Below, piece by piece: positions 47,701-59,700 of a stretch of DNA of 64,000 nucleotides (the stretch's first letter is position 1; each line of letters opens with the position of its first letter). A program made the translations under genes and the position numbers. The stretch spans positions 1-64,000 of the forward strand of contig JAWPHD010010213.1 in NCBI GenBank assembly GCA_037043455.1, written 5' to 3'. Source of the stretch: Cyrtodaria siliqua. Taxonomy: Eukaryota; Mollusca; Bivalvia; Adapedonta; Hiatellidae. The notes under the pieces are model-generated. The model was not told the origin of the DNA, did no database searches, and saw only the letters and a list, made by a program, of their open reading frames with translations.

Positions 47701-50700
47701 GTCAGTCTTACTTGGGGTCAAAGGTTAGAATTAATTTTTGTGCAGCAAGGGATTTGATGTCATTACCGGGTATCGGTAATAAAATTGCGCATTATATAAT
47801 GCAATTTAGGGAAGCAAATGGGAACCTATCTCGGGAGGATTTAATTTCAATGAACATAAGGTCTAATGTTAACTTGGTCGACTGTATAGATTTTACATTT
47901 TGGCAACCAAATACTATACAAAGAGACCCTATGGCCCTAGAAAATAGATCTGCCCTAGATATAGCATCAGGGCAAGATAACTCAAGGGCATTGAAAGAGG
48001 AAAAGGAAACGAGGGAGTTCATGACTCGCACAATAGATGCGATACATTCCAGCCCATACACCGGCCCAGTCGCACAAAATCAACAAACAAGTGAGAACAT
48101 ATCTGAAATGTCTCACAGCGTTAAAACTCCACAAACACAAAATCCAGAAGGAACTAGTGGACAACAACCAATTGCGTCCCCATCGTCTAAGGTGATAGAA
48201 AGGGGTAACAATCAAGAATCGCAATTGAGAATTGACCCTTATTCATCTAGAGGAGACGACAGCAAATATCGAGATACAACTATCCGATATGATCCTTCGC
48301 GAGCTAGGATGACAGATGGGAGCACATATCGAGAACAACAGTTCCAGTATGATGCATCTCTCAAAACACCAGTTTGGTCTACAGGTATACCACCGTCAAA
48401 TGTACAAAGAGACGCGTATAGTGGTGGTTATTACGGTGTCAACAACCAACAAACATACCCAGGCTATATACCTATAGATATGGCTCAAAGACCGTACCCA
48501 CCACCAATTGGTTACCCGCCACCAATGCAACTGGTGGAACCTCCACGACCTTTCAAGGATCCAGTAAAGCCACGGTCCGTATCAATGCCAAAGTCTATTT
48601 CCTTTGATGGCAAAGGAAACTGGCAAGCATTTAAGACCAAATTCACATCTTTCGCTGATGGTCAGGCATGGACATCAAAAGAAAGGAGGAACAACTTGTG
48701 CTGGAGTTTAGAAGGAAGAGCTAGTGAATTCTACTCTAGATTGATTGAAAGAGAGCCTGGAATGGACCTCTTCGATGTATTAAGACAAATTGGAGAAACG
48801 ATTTGATATGAAAGAACTTCCTGAGACGGCTCAAGTTAGTTTTTCATATGCAACACAATCAGTTGCAGTATCAACAGTAGAATGGGCGGATAGAATCGTG
48901 TGTTTGGCAATGAAAGCTTATCCGGATTTGACCGACACGCAGATATACAAACAAGCCATACTGAAATTCTGCCAAGGATGTCTAGATAGAACAGCCGCAC
49001 AATATGCTCTCAACCTTAGACCGCAAACCATGGAGGAAGCCATAGACAAAATTCGGTGGTACCAACATACGGACAGAATTATGTTTCATCGACCGACCAC
49101 CAAAAGAGACCCCATGAAAGTAATGGTGACTAGAGCATTTGACCCATATTATGAAAGGGAAAGTGAGGGAGAGGAGTCGTTCAATGTTATAACTCCCAGA
49201 GTTGCTAGGCTTGCACCACAACCTGAGGTTCAAAGGAAAGTGCGTTTCGAAGAAAAACCTCAGGTAATACCGAAAACCGGGAATATTGAAGAAAAGTCCT
49301 CAGAATGGAAGAAAAAAACGAAGCGTCTAGAGAATAGAATGGACAGTATGGATACCAAATTGGGCAGCATGGATTCCAAAATAACTAGTTTATTGGAAGC
49401 CATGGAGAGGCTGACGAATTCTCGTAGAGAAGCACGTTCCCAATCCCGGTCCCCATCCAGGTCGCCGAACCGAATGAGGTCAGTGGTATGTTACGAGTGC
49501 AATCAAGAAGGTCACTATAAAACAAATTGCCCCCGGTTAAGGAAAGAAGAGAAGAAAGTGTCTCAGGTAGTCGAGGATGATCAAACCTATGAAGAGGAGG
49601 AGGACAGCGACGTTTATTCCAGTGATGAGGATTTAAACCAACCAGGGTTGATCAGTCAGGCCTGAGATCAACCCAGGACGAGGAAGGCCATCCAATAGAA
49701 TCCGATGATCTAGTGCAGTCCGATAACAATGAAGCAACAACATTCGAGAACATCCACATAACCAAGTCCATCGATGAGTTGCCATCAGATATTGAGATTA
49801 GCACTAGTTTTGAAGAGCCCATCTTTGTAAACCAGTTGCGCTCAGAGTCAATGTTAAAAGTGCCTGTGACAATAGAAGAAATGGAGTTAAAAGCGGTAGT
49901 CGACACAGCAGCTCAGGTGATTATAATATCAGACAAGATATATAACCAACTTGGGAGAAAAACCACCCACAATTAGAAAGATTGTTCTACAGACTGCTGG
50001 AAGACAAATGAAAATACCCGGTTCGGTTATAGGACCGGTTTCATTGACCCTGGGAAAGAGGAAATATCTCGAAGAAGTGTATGTAGCGCCCATAGAAGAT
50101 GACATGCTTCTAGGATTGGATTTCTTGAGGAAGCAATGTATCACCCTCGATCTGCAGAAAACTGAGATGATCTTGGGAGAAGAATGTATTTCAATGGTGT
50201 TAGGAGCGCCCACGATGCGAGAAAGAGTAGCCAATGTAGTGGTATGCAAAAGAACAGTAGTTCCACCAAATTCAGTAAAGAGGGTAGAATGTTCAGTCAG
50301 TAGGCCGATGTCGCAGTTCATGATAGAGCCAACAAAAGACATGCCAGGGGCAATGCCAAGAACGGTGCATTCTGGAAATACACAACCAAAGGTTTGTGTA
50401 GTTAATGTGTCAGATCAAAACATTATTTTGATGGGCAAACAGCACATTGGATTTGCAACAGAGGTTACGATGGTGTCCATGCCAATGGAAGAGGATGAAC
50501 ATGGCTATGAAGGGATAATCATTCAAAAGATATCTCACGACGAGCAGCCAGCTAAGGAAATTCCACCCCACCTACAAGGTTTATTAGAGCGATCCGTGAT
50601 AAACTTAAACAATGAAGAAAAGGAACAGCTCACCGATTTACTTGTGGAATTCGAAGATGTGTTTGCCAAAGATGATCTAGATCTTGGAAACTTTACAGAA

Positions 50701-53700
50701 GTTGAACATTCTATTGATACGGGTAACGAAAGACCAGTTAAGCAACGTATGCGACGGACACCGATCTGTTTTGCTGGTGAAGAAAAGGCAAATCTAGAAA
50801 AGATGCTAAAAACAAAAGTGGTTAAACCCTCTATGTCGGAATGGGCATCCCCTCCAGTCCTGATCCGAAAACGAGATGGGAGCGTCAGGTGGTGTGTAGA
50901 CTACAGAGCCCTCAATGCTGTAACAGTCAAGGATGTTTTCCCATTGCCACTAGTAGACGACTGTCTAGACACTCTGGCGGGTAACACATTATTTTCCAAA
51001 CTCGACGCTAACTCCGCTTATTGGCAGGTCAAATTAAAACCGGAGGACCGGAAGAAGACTGCTTTTTGTACGAAGTATGGATTATATGAGTTTGTTCGGA
51101 TGCCGTTCGGATTGACCAACGCCCCGGCTACCTATTGTCGAGTGATGAACTTAGTTCTAAGAGGTTTGAATTGGGATATTGTCCTCGCATTCCTTGACGA
51201 CATCTTAGTTTTGGGTAGGATCTTTGCTGAGCATTTAAAGAATCTCAGAAAAGTGCTGGAGCGATTTAGAACCTTTCGACTAAAATTAAAACCCAGTAAA
51301 TGTGTCCTATTCCAAATAAAGGTAGAATTCCTGGGAAGAATGGTTGGACCAGAGGGTTTAGCATTAGGAGAAAGTCATATCAAAGCTGTACAGGATTGGT
51401 CCGTACCCAAAAATACAAAACAGGTTGAACAATTTCTGGGATTGGTAAATTACCACAGGAGCTTCATTAAAGATTTTGCTCATCTGGCAGCGCCTTTGTA
51501 CAGCATTACAGGGAAGAATAAGTTTGAGTGGGGAGAGGCACAGGAAGTTGCTTTTATAAACATCAAGAGAGCATTAACAACAACACCAGTGTTGGCACTC
51601 CCGAATAAAACTGACTATTTCATCCTGGATACAGATGCGTCCGAGGTAGCCATAGGTGCAGAGCTGTTACAACTTCAAGCTGGCCTAGAAAAAGTGATTT
51701 GTTTCGGCAGTTTATCACTATCCCATGAACAAAGACGGTATTGTGTGACTAGAAAGGAACTGTTAGCAGTTGTGCGATTTACAAGACAATATAGACATTA
51801 TCTATTAGGTAGAGAGTTCACGGTGCGAACAGATCATAGTAGTCTGACCTGGCTTCTCAACTTCAAAGAACCCCAAGGGCAACTGGCCAGATGGATTGAG
51901 GAGCTGAGTCAATATCACCTGGTCATAGAACACCGCCCTGGAAAGAAACATGGAAATGCAGATGCCCTGTCAAGACGACCAGAAGAAGACGCGGTCTGTC
52001 CCGAATACAGGCTGGGTATGAAGCTAGCAGACTTGCCATGTTATCCTTGCAAGTATTGTGAGAAAGCACATAGAAACTGGTCAGACTTTGCAGAGACGGT
52101 GGACGATGTCAAACCACTTGCGACTGGTTCCAAACGCACAGTGTTCCAAGGAGAAGAAATAAAAGGTCAGGTCATACAGATCAAGACTACATGGCCTGAA
52201 CAGCAGGTGAAAAGCGTAACTTTAGACAATGATGACTGGGATATTCTAAAAGAACAACAAGAGGACACTGATTTGAAGTTAATAGCTGCCTGGTTGGAAC
52301 AGCAGAAAATCCCAGAGGAGGATGTGCTATTTTCTTCGAGCCCTGCAGCAAAGTATTACTGGATCAACAAGGAGGTGTTCTGCTTGAAGTCACAAGTAAT
52401 ATGGAAGAAATTGCTCGACGGTCAAACCCTTTTAGTGGTACCAAAATCATTGCAGACAGTTATGATACACGCCAATCATGATATACCATCAGCGGGACAC
52501 CAGGGCGTGGATAGAACCAAAGCACGTATCAAAGAAAAATATTACTGGTATGGAATGTCTATAGCCATTAAAAATTATGTGGGTACCTGCGGACTGTGCA
52601 ACCGTAATAAAGGGGGAAATAGACTAGGCCGGTTCCCTCTCACAAATTTCCAGGCAGGAGCCCCAATGGAGAGAGTTCATTTAGATTTTATGGGACCTCT
52701 TCCGAAGACACCTCAGGGAAATGAGTATGTGCTGATGATGGTAGACCAGTTCACCAAATGGATAGAATGCATACCTTTGCCATCACAGACAGCTGAGATA
52801 ACCGCCCATGCAGCCGTCACGGAATTCTTCAGCAGATTTGGGTATCCATTTCAGATCCATACCGACCAAGGTAGGAACTTTGAAAGTCAATTGTTCAGCA
52901 CAATTTGCAAACTTTTGGGAATCCACAAGTCTAGAACCACTCCTTACCGGCCCTCCGCAAACGGCCAGGTAGAGCGTTTCAATAGAACATTGATGGATGC
53001 GGTCCGGTGTTTTGTGGGTAACCAAAACAGCTGGGATAAGCATCTAGCACAGTTGGCGGGAGCTATAAGGTCCTCGGTCAATCGTCAGACCGGATTTACG
53101 CCAAACAGATTAATGTTGGGTAGGGAATTGAACCAGCCAGCAGATTTATTGTTTCCAGGAGCACCCAGATCAGTGGCAGAACAATCCCCGGATGAGTATG
53201 TTAAAGAGTTTGGAGGGGCAATCACGACCGCTCATGAAGTAGCTCGAGAAACTCTCAAGACAGCACAAGAACGGATGAAAAGAGATTATGATGTCAAGGT
53301 TCTTGTGAAAACATACAAAGTAGGAGACCCAGTGTTTGTGTTGGACACAGCATCTACAAAAGGTACAAGCAAGAAGCTTTGTCCTAAGTATAAAGGCCCT
53401 GGAATTGTTGTGGAAAAAATAACAGCGGCGTTGTTTCGCGTAAAGATCCGAAACAAGGAATTTGTTGTAAACCACGATCGCCTGAAGTTCTGTTCGGACA
53501 GAGAGTTGCCTGCGTGGATTATCCGACTTCAGAAAGATCCCACTCTCTTAACAGCAGAACGTCCTGTAAATAAAGCGGGGGCCCTTGAGGACGAAAAATT
53601 GTATTGTACTTGCCGAAAGCCAGATGATGGGAAATTAATGGTCCAGTGTGATGACTGCCTAGATTGGTTTCACGGGGCTTGTGTAGGGGTTACTAGCAAA

Positions 53701-56700
53701 ATGGTTAAGCGGTTAGGGAAATATGCTTGCCCAAATTGTAAGGCTGACCCAATCGCGAGACCTGAACCGAGTCCTTAATTATTTTAGGTATACGGCCATG
53801 ATGGAGGTCCCGAAGGATGAAGACTGGAAGCGGGTGATGTCAAAGGGAGAGAAGGACATCCGGTCTTCAACCTCCAGAGGGATTCTCGTGCCTGCGGTAC
53901 AGTTAGCCAGGGACCTAGGAATGATCAGAGGCATATCCACAGCGTCCTACTTGCAGCTGGCCAAAGGGCAATATGGTCTGGCCGTAGAGAGGAAATATGT
54001 GCCATGGATACGAGACTTCCAATGGGCATGTGAGATATTTCTGAGCCGGAAGGAAATAAAGGACAATTTTCCTATTCCAAAGGACATCAGCCAACCTAAG
54101 CAGCGGTCAACTAAACAGCGAGTTGCTAAACCAGCGACCGCCGTTAGAACCCAGGAGGCTGATGCGAAAGTCAGCGATCAACCAAAACAACGGTCAGTGC
54201 CACAGCGAGTTGCTGATCTAGCGACCATCGTCGCTAGATCAGCGACCGTCACTAGACCAAAGGATGCCGAGGCTGACACTAATCCAACCGGTAAGGTATC
54301 TGAGATGGAAATAGATATCCGGATACCACAAACAAGGGAAGGGTACAGCGTTTCACCTGCTCGAGCAAAACCGATCATGATTTCACGGGCATGCGAGACC
54401 TCTCCCTCCCTCCTTCGAGATTATCTGTTGCCCAGGGAGGCATCTATACCAAAGAAGAAGTCCATCATACCAAGAGCTGAGACTGGTCACAGATCTATAG
54501 GCCCGAGACCCAAGACTGGACCAACTCCCTTGGTGGTGGATTTCAGAATATCACGGCCAGTCGTGGAAAAGGGGCGATCATTAAGCCATAAACGGTATGA
54601 GACGCGGGTGTTCTACAACAAGGACTACCAGGGATCTTTGAGTCCACCTAGGGACCGGAGAAGCCCATCCAGGGAACACCAGGAACGCCGAAAAAGTCGA
54701 AAAGATTCCTACAACAAGGATCACCGGGGATCTTTGAGTCCACCTATGGACCGGAGAAATCCCTCCAGGAAATCTAAGGAACACCAGGGACACCGAAAAG
54801 ATGTGCGTCCTCATCCGGACCGGAGAGTTTCACGTTCGCCACAGAGGGCAGTGAAATACTACTCACCGGTGTATGAACGACGACGAAGTTCGCGTTCATC
54901 CCGGAGAAGTCCATCCAGGAAACATCCAGGACGACGCCATAGTAGTTCAAGTTCCCCTTTGGATCGGAGGTATGCCCAACAGGTTCATCGAATTTCACGA
55001 CGCCAATCACCTTCGCACCGGGATCACAGAGGTTCGCATTCTTCTAGGAGATCTCCAGTAGACCCTGGTAGAAGACGCCCTCTGGATGATCCCATAGACA
55101 AGGATCGAAGAGCTCCACTCAAGAGGGCACAAGATTCCCCCCTACCAACGGAACCAGCCAAGAAGATTAGAAGATCTTGCTGTCCTTTAGAGGATTGTGG
55201 AATTTATGCCCGCAGAGTGAAACGACATGTTTACTCTAAACACATACCGGTAGTGTTTCACGATTTCGAGACCCCGGAAATGCTGAGTAGTCGTTCGTTT
55301 CAGGAGCGCCGTCTATTAGGACTCAAACTCTTGGCTACCATGGTCCTTGGTACTGATGGAACTCCAGAGAGACTGGTAAGGTTTGTCGAGACGAACCTGT
55401 GGATTGACCCGCTAGCTACTATAACCCCCGAGACCGGGAGAGCGATGCTAAGCTTGTGTCAAGCCGCAGTGGATTGATCCAGGGAAGTTTACCCTGAATC
55501 CTGTCAACTCGCCAGCCGTGCTCATCCATTGGAGACCATTGTCATTCCTTATGAGTCGTCTCACAGGACCGGACTCTAGACTAATGTGGGAGCATTTTGG
55601 ACCGGATGTTGAACCAGTTCAAACAACTGCGTCTCAATCTGTTCCTGGGTTCAGCAAGTCCCGAAGGAATCGACCTAATCCCATCAGACGGGCCAAGGCC
55701 AAGAATCGGGAAACACACGTCTCTGAAGAGAATCAGGAAACCCTAGCCAAGGAGGAGTCGGTATCCAAGGAACGAAGCCTAGTGTTGACTTCTACTACAG
55801 GAGTACCAGTCTCGTTGACTTCATCCACAAGTGGATCACTATCAAGGATGTCCCAGTCTGTGTTCGCTTGTGGAACAACAACTGGACTGAAGCTGTCCCT
55901 TGTGGAAGAGCCCCTACCAAGGCAGGTACAGGATCTAACTCTTGTATCGGACGTCACCATGAAGGACCTGGAATTGGATTATCAGGATAGTCCAGACAAA
56001 CCTAATGCTGGATCCATCGAAATTCCATCCCAGAGTGAAGAAGAGGCTTTGCTGAGATCCGATCATGGCAGTCTAGATGGGTCACCTACCAAATTAAGGA
56101 CAGACGTCATTGTGACAGAGCCCAGTCTCGTTGAGTCTCCTTCAGAGCTAACGACAGACGGGAGTGTTGCAAGTGCCGTGTATACAAGGACTCTTCCTGC
56201 TATAACCGTTTTGGGGTCATGTGTGTCCCCTTCGGGACCCAGGCCCTCCTACGCAGCAATGGCAAAGAGATCTCCGGTTGCCCGAATAAATCCTCAAGCT
56301 CGACAAAGTCCCGAGACGAAACCTCCGGAACCAGCTCTCTTGACCAGCAGAAACAACGAGGCGTTTGATAGCCACTTTCATCTCGATCGTCTTTCTAAGA
56401 CCTTAAACGTGTCAATGAAGGACCTAGAGAGAGTGGTTACTCAAAGCACTGAGGTAATATCTCAACACCCAACAACCCTGGTGGGAGGAGTAATGGTTTT
56501 TTGTGACCCAATAAATCATGGGAACATACCGTGGGGTTTAGGTAGTCAATGGAGAGTTGCTGTAGGCGTTCATCCTAAGAAGATCGAGCAACTTACCCCG
56601 GCAAGATTTGATCGTCTGGCCCAAATTCTGATGAAACCAGAAGTGGTAGCTTTAGGGGAAGTAGGTCTAGATTATACCGATCCCTCTACAACATGGGAAA

Positions 56701-59700
56701 ATCAGACCCGAACGTTGGAAAAGGTATTGGGCCTGTGCAATCCAAGGCTGGTGTTAGTCTTACACATAAGAGGCAGTAGAGGAGACCATCTGGCAGAAGT
56801 CTCAACTCACTGCCTGGACATAGTAAAGCGTCACTGCCCACCAGAACAAGGAATACATTTACACTGTTTCGGTGGGGACCTGGACCAGCTAAAAGCATGG
56901 AGAAGTGCGTTTCCGAATTGCTACTTCGGATTTACTGGGCAAGTTTCTCGGTTTAATAAAGCCCAACGAGAAGCACTTAAGGCCGTCCCTCAAGATCGAC
57001 TCCTCATAGAGACCGATGCACCCTATTTACCCATGCTCATTGGGTTGGTTGTCACAACACCGGCTTACATTGGAGACGTGGCATACCAGGTGGCCCGGGT
57101 ACGACTAGAACCAGTTTCAGTCGTTATCCAGACTTCCAGGGTGAATGGGGAACAACTCTATGTGGCCTCATCCGTGGAGGAATCAACGACGAACATGTAA
57201 AAAGAACATGTACAGTCCCCGTACAGTCCCCGGACTAGAATTTATCTCAGTCCATTCTGGGTGAGGAAACTAAAAAGAGGCTAGGACTAGAATCTAATTC
57301 AGTCCCAGTTTACAAGAATACTTCTCTCAAGCTGAAGACTCACAAAGGACTAGAGCTTGTCTCAGCCCACAATCCAGGTAATCAAAGGACTAGAGCTTGT
57401 CTCAGCCCACAATCCAGGTAATCAAAGAATTCCACGAAGTTCTACAAAAGAGAACGGGGAGGTGTGTAGCAATTATGCTAGAACCAGTCCAGGTAAATAC
57501 GTCACTTCCGGTTTGTAGCCTGGAATTCATTACAAATCCAGAGCTCATACAAGACAGACGTCAACCCAATACAGTGCAAAACCTCCATCTGACTGTGTCT
57601 GACTTCTGATTACGTGAGTTACCATTTGTAATCACTGTATAATATGTATATCTAGGGCAAGATTGCTTTATGGATATGGACCCAGGCCTACATGATTGTT
57701 TTCTTTATGGATATGGACCCAGGCCTACAGGATTGTTTTCTTTATGAATACGGACCCAGGCCTACAGGATTGTTTTCTTTATGAATATGGACCCAGGCCT
57801 ACAGGATTGTTTTCTTTATGAATATGAACCCAGGCCTACAGGATTGTTTTCTTTATAAATATGACCCAGGCCTACAAGATTGTTTTCTTTGTGAATATGG
57901 ACCCCGGCCTACAGGATTGTTTTCTTTATGGATATGGACCCAGGCCTACAGGATTGTTATCTTTATGAATATGGACCCAGGCCTACAGGATTGTTTTCTT
58001 TATGAATATGGACCCAGGCCTACAGGATTGTTTTCTTTATGAATATGGACCCAGGCCTACAGGATTGTTTTCTTTATGAATATGGACCCAGGCCTACAGG
58101 ATTGTTTTCTTTATGGATATGGACCCAGGCCTACAAGATTGTTTTCTTTAGGAATATGGACCCAGGCCTACAGGATTGTTTTCTTTATGGATATGGACCC
58201 AGGCCTACAAGATTGTTTTCTTTATGGATATGGACCCAGGCCTGCAGGATTGTTTTCTTTATGAATATGGACCCAGGCCTACAGGATTGTTTTCTTTATG
58301 AATATGGACCCAGGCCTACAGGATTGTTTTCTTTATGAATATGAACCCAGGCCTACAGGATTGTTTTCTTTATGGATATGGACCCAGGCCTACAGGATTG
58401 TTATCTTTATGAATATGCAGTGCTCACACTGGCCATTTTAACTTAATAGCCGCACATTTTTTAGTTAAGAAAATAATAGCCAACTTTAATGCGTAAGAAA
58501 ATTTGGTCAGTCGTAAGAGCCAAATTTTCAATCAGGTTTTATTAGACTATATCCTCTGGATATATTTTTCTATTTGTCACCACTTTCTCCATTTTGGTGA
58601 AATAGTAGGAGCCTAGACTAAAATTCATTTAAAAGTAGGATTCCAGGAACTCCTTACACATTGATAAAACAAAGAATGATGGATTAAATAATGAATAGAA
58701 GTATACTTTATGTATCTGTCATCTATATATCGTTTTTCTTTCCAGCAACATGTATTTTTAAAGGACAGTTTTTCTCATTCGATTAGGTAAAAAAAAAAAA
58801 AAAAAAAAAATAATCAGAAATTATGTACCATCCGAAGTACTATGACACCGCACTTTTACGGCCCGAAAATTTCGAACATTTAATCGAAATACCATTAATT
58901 ACAAAAAAAATTCATGCATTAATGTGTTTTGAATGCCAAAAATGGTCTTTCTTATCAAAGGGGAAAGAAAACACAACCCTAATAGTAGGATAATGTAGTT
59001 TTATGTCATTAATTGTCGATCTCAAAGTTGTGACAAATTGAAACTGCCGACACGAAGCCAGGCACAATATTCAAACTTCTTATTGTTTCAATCTTTTTAT
59101 TACTTTATTGCAAGTGTTTTCACAGTTCACAATACACATGGGAGTTTGCTACCTATCGGGATCATCATGGGATAGCTATTTATGCAGATGATAGTAGCGA
59201 CTATGTTCATAATAGTGCGTGCACAAATTAATTTCATCTCTTTGTAGTTTGTGTACAGAAAAACAAACAGGAAACTGTACCTACTGTTGGATGTGTAACG
59301 GATTGTCTGATTGGTCAATCGCCCGAAAGATAACAAATAACGGCATATCTGATTGGCTATTCGGTTCATTAATCACATGATGTTTGCGTGTATCAACAAT
59401 GCCGATTATCCGACAACGAAGTGCCAATTAAGGGAATTAACAACTTTTTACAAGCGATAATTGATAAGTGCGTGACGACATCACAGTCGGCGTGAACGGA
59501 TTATGTAATGTTTATTGCGGTCATTTATTACTTGGGGTGTCAAACAGACAATAATCGCCATTTCTTGTCGACATTTCTTTAAAATAATCGACAGTATTAT
59601 AAAATAATCGCAAATGGCGACCATGGCGTATAGTAGCGTGAGCACTGAATATGGACCCAGGCCTACAGGATTGTTTTCTTTATGAATATGGACCGAGGCC

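Larger units (their letters stand above)
45581..57670 (+). mobile_element. Complete Ty3/Gypsy-type LTR retrotransposon (12,090 bp) with accessory TatD-nuclease ORF
   Basis: Order of parts: 5' LTR, tRNA-Ser-type primer site, leader with repeated splice donors, gag with helix-hairpin-helix and CCHC knuckle, -1 frameshift site, protease, RT, RNase H, integrase with PHD finger, Arg/Ser-rich C2H2 ORF, TatD nuclease ORF, polypurine tract, 3' LTR. The RT-RNase H-integrase order and GPY/F-like integrase tail place it in Ty3/Gypsy; the clade is not assigned. LTRs differ at one of 206 bases. It lies antisense in an ankmy2 intron. Frame breaks occur in gag (about 48790), protease (about 49951) and between ORF3 and ORF4 (about 55471). 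Confidence 0.93.

Noticed and set aside
48982..49233. Reverse open frames inside gag/pol (also 49652-49906, 49929-50342, 53170-53475)
   Set aside because: Shadows of the conserved + strand retrotransposon frames.
53798..57200. Envelope gene in the usual third-ORF position
   Set aside because: No signal peptide, membrane segment or fusion-type cleavage site; the domains are SR-rich, C2H2-like and TatD nuclease.
57818..58338. Open frames with repeated [14 protein letters not shown]
   Set aside because: Translation of the 37-bp satellite; the same sequence opens in other frames and at 45428 and 59756.
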